Of a stretch of 64,000 nucleotides of DNA, positions 26,790-36,023 are shown piece by piece. A program made the translations under genes and the position numbers. Every line of letters begins with the position of its first letter. Within the stretch, counting starts at the first letter, position 1. The notes beneath the pieces are model-generated. The model saw only the letters and a list, made by a program, of their open reading frames with translations. It was not told where the DNA came from and did no database searches. Location of the stretch: the NCBI RefSeq assembly GCF_050467285.1, contig NZ_JBCMUN010000001.1:868001-932000 (forward strand), written 5' to 3'. This DNA comes from Paenibacillus_E oryzisoli_A (GTDB lineage: Bacteria > Bacillota > Bacilli > Paenibacillales > NBRC-103111).

Positions 26790-27899
26790 ATGGGCTTATT
26801 GGATGGCTTATATCGCTTCAAGGAATGCAAGACGCTTCGGGTTTCGAGCTACGACCGGTCGGGAGGAAATGCCGACTATATCACGATTATGCCTGGAGAG
26901 ACGGCGGTGCTTGCCGAGCTGCAAAATGTGGGGATTATCAAGCATATTTGGATCACAATCAATTCGAAGGATCCCATGCACAATCGCAACCTGATTTTGC
27001 GCATGTACTGGGACGGCGAATCGGAGCCAAGCGTACAAAGCCCGATCGGCGATTTCTTCGGACAGGGCTGGGGCGAGCATTATCCATACGCCTCCCTTCC
27101 GTTGGCTGCGGCACCGGCGGGCGGAAGAGGACTGAACTGCTATTTCCCCATGCCGTTCGCCCAAGGCGCGAAAATCACCCTTGAGAACGACTCGGAGTTC
27201 GAGGTCCCCTCTTTTTATTATTATATCGATTATGAGGAGCATGCTTCTATACCGGATGATGCAGGACGGTTCCACGCTTGGTGGAATCGGGAAATAACCG
27301 AACCCTCAAGTGAGCAGGAGAACGAGTGGGGACTTATGGGTGAACCGGCGAAAAATCAATCGGATGAAGGCAATTATCTGTTTGCGGATATAGCAGGGCG
27401 GGGGCATTTTGTCGGTGTCAATTACTATGTCGATAGTCCAGGTCCGATGTGGTATGGAGAAGGCGACGACATGTTTATGGTGGATGGTGAATCGTGGCCT
27501 GGATCTTTGCACGGCACCGGCACGGAGGATTTTTTTAATTCCTCGTGGTGCCCGAACGAGTTGTATGCGCATCCTTACTTCGGTTACGCCCGGATCCCGG
27601 ATAAGCTGGGCTTTATGGGGCGAACTCATTGTTACCGCTTTTTGATGGAAGACGCTATCCATTTCCGCCAATCGCTCAGGTCCAGTATCGAGCATGGGCA
27701 TGCTAACGCGCTGACACTTGACATCGCCAGTGTGGCCTATTGGTACCAAAGCGAGCCGCATAAAGCATTTCCAGTCATACCACAGAGATCAATGCGTCAA
27801 AATATGCCCGTTATCACGGCTAGTGACGTTCACCGTTGGCGCGATGCATGGAGAAAGTCCAAAGGCTCTGGCAAGCTTTGGGGGAATGAGTTGGAATAA
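26790..27899 (+). CDS. GH172 (DUF2961) family glycoside hydrolase, cytoplasmic
   Basis: A 369-residue protein without a signal peptide. Family hallmarks are visible: an N-terminal beta-sandwich (HIWITINSKDPMHNRNLILRMYWDGE), GDFFGQGWGEH, and GTGTEDFFNSSW, whose Glu246 corresponds to the expected GH172 nucleophile. Known GH172 enzymes act on alpha-D-fructofuranosides (difructose dianhydride I) or alpha-D-arabinofuranosides and assemble as trimers or hexamers; the substrate here is not known. The ATG at 26790 follows ACGAGGAGAG. It is the first gene of the putative polysaccharide locus, 57 nt before the first giant beta-helix gene, and probably works on imported oligosaccharides. Confidence 0.85.
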   Translation: MGLLDGLYRFKECKTLRVSSYDRSGGNADYITIMPGETAVLAELQNVGIIKHIWITINSKDPMHNRNLILRMYWDGESEPSVQSPIGDFFGQGWGEHYPYASLPLAAAPAGGRGLNCYFPMPFAQGAKITLENDSEFEVPSFYYYIDYEEHASIPDDAGRFHAWWNREITEPSSEQENEWGLMGEPAKNQSDEGNYLFADIAGRGHFVGVNYYVDSPGPMWYGEGDDMFMVDGESWPGSLHGTGTEDFFNSSWCPNELYAHPYFGYARIPDKLGFMGRTHCYRFLMEDAIHFRQSLRSSIEHGHANALTLDIASVAYWYQSEPHKAFPVIPQRSMRQNMPVITASDVHRWRDAWRKSKGSGKLWGNELE

Positions 27900-27900
27900 T

Positions 27901-27932
27901 GGCATGACACGCTTACGCGGTTATGTATAAAT
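27901..27932 (+). promoter_or_regulatory. Leader element shared by the two giant beta-helix genes, copy 1
   Basis: GGCAT-N6-GCTTA-N-GCGGTTATGTATAAAT lies 25 nt before the first giant beta-helix gene and recurs at 30985 before the second (27 of 32 bases equal). It includes a TATAAA that could be a -10. Whether it is a promoter, an operator or an RNA leader is open. Confidence 0.55.
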
Positions 27933-27956
27933 GAAATCACGATTGAGGAGGTACGT

Positions 27957-30920
27957 ATGAAGAGACTCAGCAGTTTGTGGATATGCATGATGTTGATCCT
28001 CACGATGGTTCCCACTGGCATTTACGCCATGGAAGGTGACCAGCTTCAAAGTGTGGACGAATACCAACAAAGTGTGCAGGAACCGATTCCAAGCCTTACG
28101 GGGACTGGAGGGACGGAAGGACTGCAAATTGTTCGGCCGGTTGTGGCAGGTGCTGCGACAGGCAGTCAGTTTTTCCCGCTGGAAAGAGCCTTTGACGGCC
28201 AACCGGATCTGGATGAGAATACCGGCAATCCTGTTGGTGGCACAGGAGCTTCGGATGCGCCCGCTTACAACGGCGGCAGAGTCGGATATATCGACTTCGG
28301 AGCGGATTGGAGCAAAGTCAGAATCGTGTCGACATGGACCAAATATAGAGCGTCCAGCTCCGGCGATCAGTCCCCTTATGCTGAACTCTGGTGGGACAAC
28401 GATATCAATACGGTAATTGACAGCGTTTACACGGAAAGCCGCATCAACTTCAATAGCGCAAAAGGTCTTTCAACTGGGGCGATGACCCCCTGGATCATGG
28501 ACAGTGATGTCAGCGGCAGCCCTGTTACGCCGAAAGCCCGGTATTTGTTAGTCCGGGGAGCTGCCACGATGACCAATAGGGCCAGTGAATACGCCATGAT
28601 TGGTTGGATCGATGCCAACGGGAACGGTGTTCAGGATGCGCCATTCCGCGCAGTATCCGGAATAACCGTATCGGGTGCAGGCGGAGCAACAAGCTTGTTG
28701 ACGAACGCTGCGCTGCAAATGTCGGCTGTCGTGCAGCCTTTTATCGCAACCGACAAATCCTATGTTTGGTCCGTCCAGAATGGCACCGGAAGTGCAACCA
28801 TTGATGCGACTGGACTCCTTACCGCAGTATCGGAAGGTACCGTGATGGTCAAGGCAACCGCACTCGATGGGTCAGGCGTGACGGGAATGCAAGAGATCGT
28901 CATTTCCAAGTACAACCAGCTGATCTTGCCTGTGCAAGGAAGCAGCAACATTTATTACAAGGACTTGCAGGCTTCTTTCAAAAATGTGAACTGGCAGACG
29001 CTGGAGCGTCTTTACATTCCTGCAGGAGATTATCAATATATCAAGCTAGGTAATCTGCCAAAACGAAGCGCCGATCATCCTCTGATTATTACCAATTATG
29101 GCGGAAAAGTAGCGGCTAGCGGCACCTACGCATATACCTTGTCCATGGAGGGCGGTTCCCACTGGATTTTGACTGGGGAATATAATGAAGATTTGAAAAC
29201 CGGCGATGTCCATTACCAGGGGCATCAAGACGGCAATTATGCCGATTCCGCGGGCCATTACGGCATAGAAGTCGGCCGCAACACGTCCAATGGCATTGGC
29301 GTAGGCAATGGCGCGACGAACTTCGAGCTTTCGTATATCGAGGTTGCTCATGCCGGGTTTGCTGGCCTTCTTATTAAGACGGACGGTGTGCCGACAGCCA
29401 CCATGGACGGTGTCAAAATCCATGATATGTACGTCCATGATTCGGAGTCGGAAGGGATGTATATTGGCAATACAAGCAGCGATCTCAGTAAGCAGCATAT
29501 TTTCACCAATCTGGAGATCTACAACAACAGGGTTCTGCGTTCAGGAACGGAAGGCATCCAGTTATCCAATATGGGGGATGGCATCAAGGTTCATAACAAC
29601 GTGGTCGTGATGAGCTCTATGGATTGGAAGGATCCTTTTCAGCAATGGCAGGACGGCGTCTTCCAGTATAGTCAAAGGATCGGAAGCGCAGAAATCTATG
29701 ACAATGTGTTTATTGGAGGCGCCAGCAACCTTTTCACGCTAAGATTATCCGCAGCTCCCGGTGAGACTCCGAATCCCTCAGATGAAGTGGTGTTCCGCAA
29801 TAATTACTTCTCCCATGGGCGGGATATTCTAGGCTATGTCCATAATACGCCTTCCAACTATGCGTCGAAATTCCGGTTCGAGAACAATATGATTCAGCAA
29901 TTCAATTACCAGTACGATGAACTGCCTGGAGATCAGGTAAATTCGAACAAATTTCTCTATGTTCAAGATAATACGAACAATCCGATGATCATCGATAACA
30001 ATACTCGGGATGGCGGGCAAGTTTTCATTGACGCAATCGGAGGAAACAACGGGACAACAAGCCATATATCTGCATCGGGCAACAACACGTTAACTCCAGC
30101 AGCGCCGATCCTTTTCAGAGATGTGACGTTCCCTGCCGATTTTGACTGGAGCAAAGTGGAGAGATGGGACGATTATTCCGATCTGTATAAAGAGCCGATC
30201 TATTTCAATTATGGTGATTATGTCTATTATTTCCCGACAGGTGAATTGTACGAGTGTATCGAACCCGGAACCCATACCGGGAAGAATCCTACGACGAATC
30301 CTTCTACCTGGAAGCTCTTAGTGCCGATGAAGGAGGATTTCAGGCTCGACCCGGCATCTCCGTATCAGGGCATAGGTCTGTTAGACGGAAGAACAGAGAC
30401 CCTCGATACCATGCCCCCGGCCATCGGATCGCCGGAACAGCTGTCGTTCCTGCAGAACGAACCGGTTCTGGTGAACATTACGGCTAACGATAACGGAGGA
30501 AGCGGCTTGCATTCGCTTGAAACGACTTTCAATGGGGAGACGGTGGGAACAACGATTGCTGTCAACCCATTTGAGCTGGGGGTCGGAACGTATCCGATCG
30601 TCGTTACGGCTGTAGACCGGGCCGGAAACCAAACTGTTGCGGAGTTCACGCTTGTGATTCGAATGGATGCCAATCATTTGGATGAACTGGTGGAATACGG
30701 CGCTGATAACGGATGGATCAGCAATAACGGAATCCGCAACAGCTTAATGTCTCACGTGAACAATATTCAGCGGGATCAAGGCGATGCCAAGAAATTTGAA
30801 AACAGCATCAAATCCATGCAAAATACCGTAAGTGCGCAAAAAGGCAAGCATATCGACGAAGTGTTCGCAAACGTCATTCTGGCGGACTTGGCGGTTCTTC
30901 AGAATACGATCGGCAACTGA
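27957..30920 (+). CDS. Giant secreted beta-helix protein with discoidin-like, Big_2, Ig-like and FIMAH domains
   Basis: A 987-residue exported protein. It contains a signal peptide (1-24); a beta-sandwich resembling an F5/8C (discoidin) fold at about 55-225 (GRVGYIDFGADWSKVRI, RASEYAMIGWIDANGNG); a Big_2-type Ig-like domain at about 228-315; a right-handed beta-helix at about 320-800; a short CBM5/12-like insert near its end (GDYVYYFPTGELYECIEPGTH); an Ig-like domain; and a C-terminal FIMAH helical domain (about 900-987). It is 57 nt downstream of the GH172 gene, and the start at 27957 has GAGGAGGT. It is paralogous to the next gene. The catalytic role, probably polysaccharide lyase or hydrolase, is inferred from fold and context; no active site could be assigned. 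Confidence 0.8.
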   Translation: MKRLSSLWICMMLILTMVPTGIYAMEGDQLQSVDEYQQSVQEPIPSLTGTGGTEGLQIVRPVVAGAATGSQFFPLERAFDGQPDLDENTGNPVGGTGASDAPAYNGGRVGYIDFGADWSKVRIVSTWTKYRASSSGDQSPYAELWWDNDINTVIDSVYTESRINFNSAKGLSTGAMTPWIMDSDVSGSPVTPKARYLLVRGAATMTNRASEYAMIGWIDANGNGVQDAPFRAVSGITVSGAGGATSLLTNAALQMSAVVQPFIATDKSYVWSVQNGTGSATIDATGLLTAVSEGTVMVKATALDGSGVTGMQEIVISKYNQLILPVQGSSNIYYKDLQASFKNVNWQTLERLYIPAGDYQYIKLGNLPKRSADHPLIITNYGGKVAASGTYAYTLSMEGGSHWILTGEYNEDLKTGDVHYQGHQDGNYADSAGHYGIEVGRNTSNGIGVGNGATNFELSYIEVAHAGFAGLLIKTDGVPTATMDGVKIHDMYVHDSESEGMYIGNTSSDLSKQHIFTNLEIYNNRVLRSGTEGIQLSNMGDGIKVHNNVVVMSSMDWKDPFQQWQDGVFQYSQRIGSAEIYDNVFIGGASNLFTLRLSAAPGETPNPSDEVVFRNNYFSHGRDILGYVHNTPSNYASKFRFENNMIQQFNYQYDELPGDQVNSNKFLYVQDNTNNPMIIDNNTRDGGQVFIDAIGGNNGTTSHISASGNNTLTPAAPILFRDVTFPADFDWSKVERWDDYSDLYKEPIYFNYGDYVYYFPTGELYECIEPGTHTGKNPTTNPSTWKLLVPMKEDFRLDPASPYQGIGLLDGRTETLDTMPPAIGSPEQLSFLQNEPVLVNITANDNGGSGLHSLETTFNGETVGTTIAVNPFELGVGTYPIVVTAVDRAGNQTVAEFTLVIRMDANHLDELVEYGADNGWISNNGIRNSLMSHVNNIQRDQGDAKKFENSIKSMQNTVSAQKGKHIDEVFANVILADLAVLQNTIGN

Positions 30921-30984
30921 GTAAGGATTTCATAGCATCTTTGTCATCATTCTTCACCTGCATAGTAGCTGACTCGAATAGTAA

Positions 30985-31016
30985 GGCATAGTCCGCTTAG
31001 GCGGTTATGTATAAAT
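30985..31016 (+). promoter_or_regulatory. Leader element shared by the two giant beta-helix genes, copy 2
   Basis: This is the counterpart of the element at 27901, offset by exactly 3084 bp, with GCGGTTATGTATAAAT fully conserved. It lies 24 nt before the start of the second beta-helix gene. Conservation of a non-coding segment next to diverged coding sequence suggests function. Confidence 0.55.
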
Positions 31017-31039
31017 TTCTATGAGGAGGTAAGTAGCGG

Positions 31040-33901
31040 ATGAAAAGCATGCTCACTGGAACCCTGATCGGCATCATGATGTTGTTTGCTTTTATGCTTG
31101 TGGGAGGCGCTGCAATGGCAAGCGGAGAACTGCAGGTGATTAAACCTTCCGCCGCTGGCGCGGCGACGGGCAGTTCATTTTTTCCATTGGAGAATGCCTT
31201 TGACAGTCTGGATATCTCGCTGGATACTGCCGGAGTGCCGGTTGGCGGTGCGGGACCGAACAATGCGCCTGCCTATTCGACCAGCCGGGTCGGTTATATC
31301 GACCTCGGCCCGAATTGGGCGAATGTAAGAATTACTTCAACGTGGACGAAGTACAGAGCATCAAGTGTCGGTACCATGACCCCGTATTCCGAAATATGGT
31401 GGGACAATGATATCGACACGACCAATGACAGCGGGTTAACCGAAACCCAGATTAATTTCAACAGCGTGCAGAATCTAGCCAATACTGGCACAACAACCCC
31501 TTGGATACAGGATCGTGACGTGAGCAGCAGCCCGGTCGCACCGCTAGGGCGGTATATGATCCTGCGGTCTCCTGACAACATGACGAACAGAGCCAGCGAA
31601 TACGCAATTGTTGGGTATCTCGTAGACGAAGGGAACAAGGTCATTACGCCGTCGTTGGCCGGGCAGGCGAGTGGCAGTCAGTTTTTTCCGCTAGGCAACG
31701 CTTTCGATGGTCAACCGAATCTCAATCCGCTAACCGGGGAACCTTCGGGAGGCGCAGCGGCCACTGATGCGCCGGCTTACGCCGACAGAGTCGGCTATAT
31801 TGACTTTGGACCGGACTGGAGTAAGGTGAGAATCACTTCAACATGGACGAAGTACAGAGTATCCAGCTCAGGCAACCAAACCCCCTATGCGTCGCTTTGG
31901 TGGGATGATGATATGGACGCTGTAAATGACAGCGGTCTCACGGAAACTCGGATCAACTTCAACAGTGCGCAAAACCTTTCCACAGGACTGGAGACGCCAT
32001 GGCTGATGGATTCCGATGTCAGCGGGACCCCTGTAGCCCCGAAGGGCAGGTTCTTGTTGCTCCGAAGCCCTCTTGCGATGACCAATCGGGCCAGTGAATA
32101 CGCATTCCTCGGCTGGATTGACGAGAATGGCAACGGCGTTCAGGACGCACCGAATCGTGCTGTAAGCGGCATAACGGTAACGGGAACCGGTGGCGCAACG
32201 AGTCTATTAACGGGCAGTACGCTGCAGATGTCAGCGGCTGTGCAGCCTTTCGATGCGACGAATAAGAATGTGGCCTGGTCGGTTGTGAACGGAACCGGAA
32301 GTGCTAGCATTACTTCAGGCGGTTTGCTGACAGCGGTATCGGATGGGACTGTAACGGTCAAGGCAACCGCCCAGGATGGTTCGGGTGTCGTTGGAACGCT
32401 CGAAATTGCCATGTCCCAATACAGTCAATTCATATTGCCGGTTCAAGGGGCCTCCTCCATCTATTACGTTGACTTGCAGGCCTCCTTCCCGAATGTCAAC
32501 TGGCAGACGCTTGAACGGCTTTACATCCCTGCCGGGAACTATGAATTCATTAAACTGGGCAATCTTCCGCAAAGAACGGCCAGCAATCCTCTGATTATTA
32601 CCAACTATGGCGGCCAGGTAAAAGTCAGCGGCACCTATTCCTATACCCTGTCCATCGAGGGGGGTAAGAACTGGATTCTTACAGGCAAATATGACAGCGT
32701 GCTCAAAACGGGACATGTCAATTTTCAAGGACATCTCAATGGCAATTACACGACATCCACGGGCAAGTATGGCATCGAAGTGGGACGCAACTCGTCCAAT
32801 GGCATCAGTGTAAGCAAGAACGCCACGAACTTTGAGCTTTCGCATATGGAAGTCGCCTATGCCGGATTCGCCGGCCTGCTGATTAAAACGGACGGTGTTC
32901 CGACAGCCACCATGGACGGCGTGAAAATTCATGATATGTACATTCACGATACGGAATCGGAAGGGATGTATATTGGCAATACGAGCAGCGATATTAGCAA
33001 GCAGCATATTTTCACCAATCTGGAAATTTATAATAACAGGGTCCTGAGGGCGGGGACGGAAGGCATCCAGCTGACCAATATGGGAGATGGCGTCAAGGTT
33101 CACAACAACGTTGTCGTCATGAATGCTTTGGATTGGAAAGATCCGTTCCAGCAATGGCAGGACGGCTGCTTCCAGTACGGCCAAAGGACTGGCAGTGCTG
33201 AGATCTACAACAACGTATTTATCGGTACGGCCAGCTCTCTCTTTACGCTGAGAATGTCAGCGGCTCCAGGAGAGACGCCGAATCCTGCGGATGAAGTGTA
33301 TATGCATGACAATTACTTCTCCCACAGCCGAGATATTCTTGCCTATATCCATGATACGCCATCCAACTATGCAACGAAATTCAGGTTTGAAAACAATGTC
33401 ATTCGGCAAATCAATTTCCACTACGATGAAATTCCTGGCGGACATGTGGATTCCAACAAAATGTTCTATGTATCCGACAACACGCACAATCCGATGGTCT
33501 TCACGAACAATACTCGGGATGGCGGGCAAGTGTTCATTGACACCATCGGTGGAAACAACGGGACCGTAGGGAATATTACCGCATCGGGCAATACAACTGT
33601 ATCAGGCTTAGCTCCGATTAAATTTAAGGATGTGGCCCCATTCTCCGCTAACTTTGATTGGAGTCTGGTCGAAAGATGGGACGATTATTCGGATTTATAC
33701 GCAGTCCCGATCTATTTCAATCAAGGGGATTATGTGTACTACTTCCCGACAGGCGAGTTGCACAAAAATATCGAACCGGGAACCCATACCGGCAAGAATC
33801 CTACTACGAATCCTGCTACCTGGCAGCTTCAGACGCCGATGAAGGACGATTTCAGGCTGGATCCAACCTCGCCGTACCAAGGCATAGGGCTTCTGCCATA
33901 A
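31040..33901 (+). CDS. Giant secreted beta-helix protein, paralogue with doubled N-terminal module
   Basis: A 953-residue exported protein with a signal peptide (about 1-29, ending AMA-S). It carries two tandem copies of the discoidin-like module (about 33-195 and 197-360; both with VGYID.GP.W..VRITSTWTKYR), a Big_2 domain, and a beta-helix with the CBM5/12-like insert (GDYVYYFPTGELHKNIEPGTH). It ends at DFRLDPTSPYQGIGLLP, so the Ig-like and FIMAH domains of the upstream paralogue are missing. Long stretches of the helix are nearly identical to that paralogue, for example FAGLLIKTDGVPTATMDGVK. The start at 31040 has GAGGAGGT. Two genes with different appendages suggest enzymes or binders aimed at the same polymer with different retention. 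Confidence 0.8.
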   Translation: MKSMLTGTLIGIMMLFAFMLVGGAAMASGELQVIKPSAAGAATGSSFFPLENAFDSLDISLDTAGVPVGGAGPNNAPAYSTSRVGYIDLGPNWANVRITSTWTKYRASSVGTMTPYSEIWWDNDIDTTNDSGLTETQINFNSVQNLANTGTTTPWIQDRDVSSSPVAPLGRYMILRSPDNMTNRASEYAIVGYLVDEGNKVITPSLAGQASGSQFFPLGNAFDGQPNLNPLTGEPSGGAAATDAPAYADRVGYIDFGPDWSKVRITSTWTKYRVSSSGNQTPYASLWWDDDMDAVNDSGLTETRINFNSAQNLSTGLETPWLMDSDVSGTPVAPKGRFLLLRSPLAMTNRASEYAFLGWIDENGNGVQDAPNRAVSGITVTGTGGATSLLTGSTLQMSAAVQPFDATNKNVAWSVVNGTGSASITSGGLLTAVSDGTVTVKATAQDGSGVVGTLEIAMSQYSQFILPVQGASSIYYVDLQASFPNVNWQTLERLYIPAGNYEFIKLGNLPQRTASNPLIITNYGGQVKVSGTYSYTLSIEGGKNWILTGKYDSVLKTGHVNFQGHLNGNYTTSTGKYGIEVGRNSSNGISVSKNATNFELSHMEVAYAGFAGLLIKTDGVPTATMDGVKIHDMYIHDTESEGMYIGNTSSDISKQHIFTNLEIYNNRVLRAGTEGIQLTNMGDGVKVHNNVVVMNALDWKDPFQQWQDGCFQYGQRTGSAEIYNNVFIGTASSLFTLRMSAAPGETPNPADEVYMHDNYFSHSRDILAYIHDTPSNYATKFRFENNVIRQINFHYDEIPGGHVDSNKMFYVSDNTHNPMVFTNNTRDGGQVFIDTIGGNNGTVGNITASGNTTVSGLAPIKFKDVAPFSANFDWSLVERWDDYSDLYAVPIYFNQGDYVYYFPTGELHKNIEPGTHTGKNPTTNPATWQLQTPMKDDFRLDPTSPYQGIGLLP

Positions 33902-33932
33902 CGAATCGGAGAAAAGACGAATTCCATGCAGG

Positions 33933-33966
33933 ATCAAGCCGTTCTGCGCAAGCGGGACGGCTTGAT
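33933..33966 (+). terminator. Possible terminator hairpin (weak)
   Basis: A 10-bp stem ATCAAGCCGT / ACGGCTTGAT with a 14-nt loop lies 32 nt after the second beta-helix gene. No T-run follows, so termination would be partial. Confidence 0.4.
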
Positions 33967-34034
33967 TGCGTGCGGGTCCTGTTTGGGCAAGCAACTTAGA
34001 AAGCAAGACGATTCCTATGCTTTTCGGTTGATCC

Positions 34035-34068
34035 CCTAATTGTTTCGTGAAAACGCTTCATTTACAAT
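34035..34068 (+). promoter_or_regulatory. Promoter of the ABC importer genes with an embedded cre-like site
   Basis: The elements are CCT-AA-TTGTTT (-35 at 34040-34045), a 17-nt spacer and TACAAT (34063-34068). The spacer contains TGAAAACGCTTCAT (34048-34061), an 11 of 14 match to cre with an intact TGAAAACGCTT. It has the same architecture as the promoters at 26695 and 40584. Confidence 0.65.
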
Positions 34069-34118
34069 TTAGGTATAAAGGCAACAAGGTATATCCTAGA
34101 AAGAAGGAGGCGATCTTC

Positions 34119-35087
34119 ATGAGTACTGCACCGGCAAGTACGAAGGATGCGGCGCTGCAAGATAAACAGAAGCGACTGGCCGGGACCCCCACAATTCGTT
34201 ATATGAGGCGATTTTGGCCGTTCTATGCGATGTTAGTGCCAGGTATTTTATACTTTTTAATTTTCAAATATGTGCCGCTATTAGGCAGCGTCATTGCTTT
34301 TCAAGAGTACAACCTATACGGCGGCTTTTTGCAAAGCGAATGGGTCGGCTTCAAATGGTTTCAGCAGTTTTTCGAGTTTGTCCATTTTCGGCGGCTGCTG
34401 TGGAATACACTCGCGATCAGCTTCTATCAATTAATTTTTACGTTTCCGGCTCCGATTATCCTTGCCATTCTGCTGAATGAGATTCGCAGCATGGCAGTGC
34501 GCCGAACGATACAAACGATCGTCTACCTACCTCATTTTCTGTCATGGATCATTATTGCGGGCTTTGGTTACATGCTCCTGTCTCCCCAGATCGGACTTAT
34601 TAATCACATGGTAAAAGCTTTCGGAAACGAGCCGATCTTTTTCCTGCAAGAGCCGAACTGGTTCCGTTCCATTGTGATCAGCTCCGGGATGTGGAAGGAG
34701 ACGGGATGGAGCGCCATCGTGTTCCTTGCGGCGATTGCGGGAATCACGCCTTCCTTGTACGAAGCCGCTCGAATCGATGGAGCAGGGCGATGGCGGCAGC
34801 TCCTGCACATTACGCTTCCCGGTATGATGCCGGCCATCATGCTGCTGTTGCTGCTGAAAATCGGGCATATCCTTGACCTGGGCGTCGAGCAGATCTATGT
34901 TTTCCTCAATCCGATCACCTTCGACGTAGGGGACGTCATCGATACGTACGCGTATCGGGAAGGGATTCTCAAAGGCGAATACAGCATGACCACGGCGATC
35001 GGATTGTTCAAGTCGGTTGTAGGGTTCGGACTATTGATCATTGCCAACCGGATCAGCCGCAGCACGACGGGCGAGCGGTTATTCTAA
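34119..35087 (+). CDS. Sugar ABC transporter permease, LplB type
   Basis: A 322-residue inner-membrane permease with six segments. The LplB family pattern is present: MLVPGILYFLIFKYVPLLGSVIAFQEYN, and the EAARIDGAGRWRQLLHITLPGM loop (EAA motif) that docks the ATPase. The ATG at 34119 follows AAGGAGG; the open frame continues upstream without a ribosome binding site. It is the first gene of the importer operon (two permeases, then the binding protein). The operon has no ATPase gene, so a shared ATPase of the MsmX kind is expected. Confidence 0.92.
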   Translation: MSTAPASTKDAALQDKQKRLAGTPTIRYMRRFWPFYAMLVPGILYFLIFKYVPLLGSVIAFQEYNLYGGFLQSEWVGFKWFQQFFEFVHFRRLLWNTLAISFYQLIFTFPAPIILAILLNEIRSMAVRRTIQTIVYLPHFLSWIIIAGFGYMLLSPQIGLINHMVKAFGNEPIFFLQEPNWFRSIVISSGMWKETGWSAIVFLAAIAGITPSLYEAARIDGAGRWRQLLHITLPGMMPAIMLLLLLKIGHILDLGVEQIYVFLNPITFDVGDVIDTYAYREGILKGEYSMTTAIGLFKSVVGFGLLIIANRISRSTTGERLF

Positions 35088-35103
35088 GAGAGGAGGAACT
35101 GCG

Positions 35104-35982
35104 ATGCGCTACCGTCTCACATTCGGAGAGAAGGTCTTCGATACGCTTAACTACGCCGTGCTCCTAATCGCGTGCGCCGCCGTCATGCTGCCCTTCCTCT
35201 ATATCATCGCAAGCTCGCTGAGTTCGCCAGAGGCGCTGATCCGGGGGGAAGTTACGTTTTGGCCGAAAGGTACAAATCTCAGCAATTATCAAGTCGTCAT
35301 GCAAAATCATGTGTTCTGGCGCTCCTTCGGCGTCACACTATTCATCGTGATCGTCGGGACTGCGGTCAACATGTTCATGACCGTCATAACCGCATATCCA
35401 CTCGGCAAGCAGGGGCTAAAGGGGAAAAATCTGATCCTCATGCTGATCGTCTTCACGATGATCTTTCAAGCGCCCATGATTCCGACCTATTTGATTGTCA
35501 AAAGCTTTCACTTGCTGAACACGGTGTGGGCGCTCATCATTCCGGGAGCGATTTCGGCCTTCAATATGTTCATCTGCCTGACTTTCTTCCGGTCGCTGCC
35601 TGAGGAACTGTTCGAGGCTGCCCGTGTGGACGGCATGAAAGAGTTCTCCATTTTGTGGAGAATTGCGGTTCCACTGTCCAAGCCCATTATGGTGACGCTG
35701 ATTCTCTTCTATGCTGTCGGCCATTGGAACAATTACTTTTCCGCGCTGCTGTACATCAACGATTTCAAGATGAGGCCGCTGCAGCTGTATCTTTACAATC
35801 TCATTGCCCAGTTTAATATGAACGAAGAAATGGCTTCTCTGGTGGAATCGAATGTCGTCCTCTCGCCGCAAGGGCTGCAGATGGCCACGATTCTGGTTGC
35901 GACAGTTCCGATTCTTATGGTTTATCCCTTCATCCAGAAGCACTTTATCAAGGGTGCACTCATCGGTTCGATCAAAGAGTAA
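35104..35982 (+). CDS. Sugar ABC transporter permease, YtcP/AraQ type
   Basis: A 292-residue six-segment permease, second half of the heterodimer with LplB. The EAA loop reads EELFEAARVDGMKEFSILWRIAVPLSKP. The C-terminus GALIGSIKE is standard for the family. The ATG at 35104 follows AGAGAGGAGGAACTGCG; it is 16 nt after the previous stop. The pair LplB/YtcP usually imports oligosaccharides released by extracellular lyases, which fits the beta-helix proteins upstream. Confidence 0.92.
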   Translation: MRYRLTFGEKVFDTLNYAVLLIACAAVMLPFLYIIASSLSSPEALIRGEVTFWPKGTNLSNYQVVMQNHVFWRSFGVTLFIVIVGTAVNMFMTVITAYPLGKQGLKGKNLILMLIVFTMIFQAPMIPTYLIVKSFHLLNTVWALIIPGAISAFNMFICLTFFRSLPEELFEAARVDGMKEFSILWRIAVPLSKPIMVTLILFYAVGHWNNYFSALLYINDFKMRPLQLYLYNLIAQFNMNEEMASLVESNVVLSPQGLQMATILVATVPILMVYPFIQKHFIKGALIGSIKE

Positions 35983-36023
35983 TCGGCTTGGATATATAAA
36001 CAAGATCTGGGAGGAAGGTTTAT

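Noticed and set aside
26582..27184. A 200-codon plus-strand frame overlapping the terminator and the GH172 gene.
   Set aside because: It starts inside the response-regulator stop region, crosses a terminator and a promoter, and overlaps GH172 in another frame.
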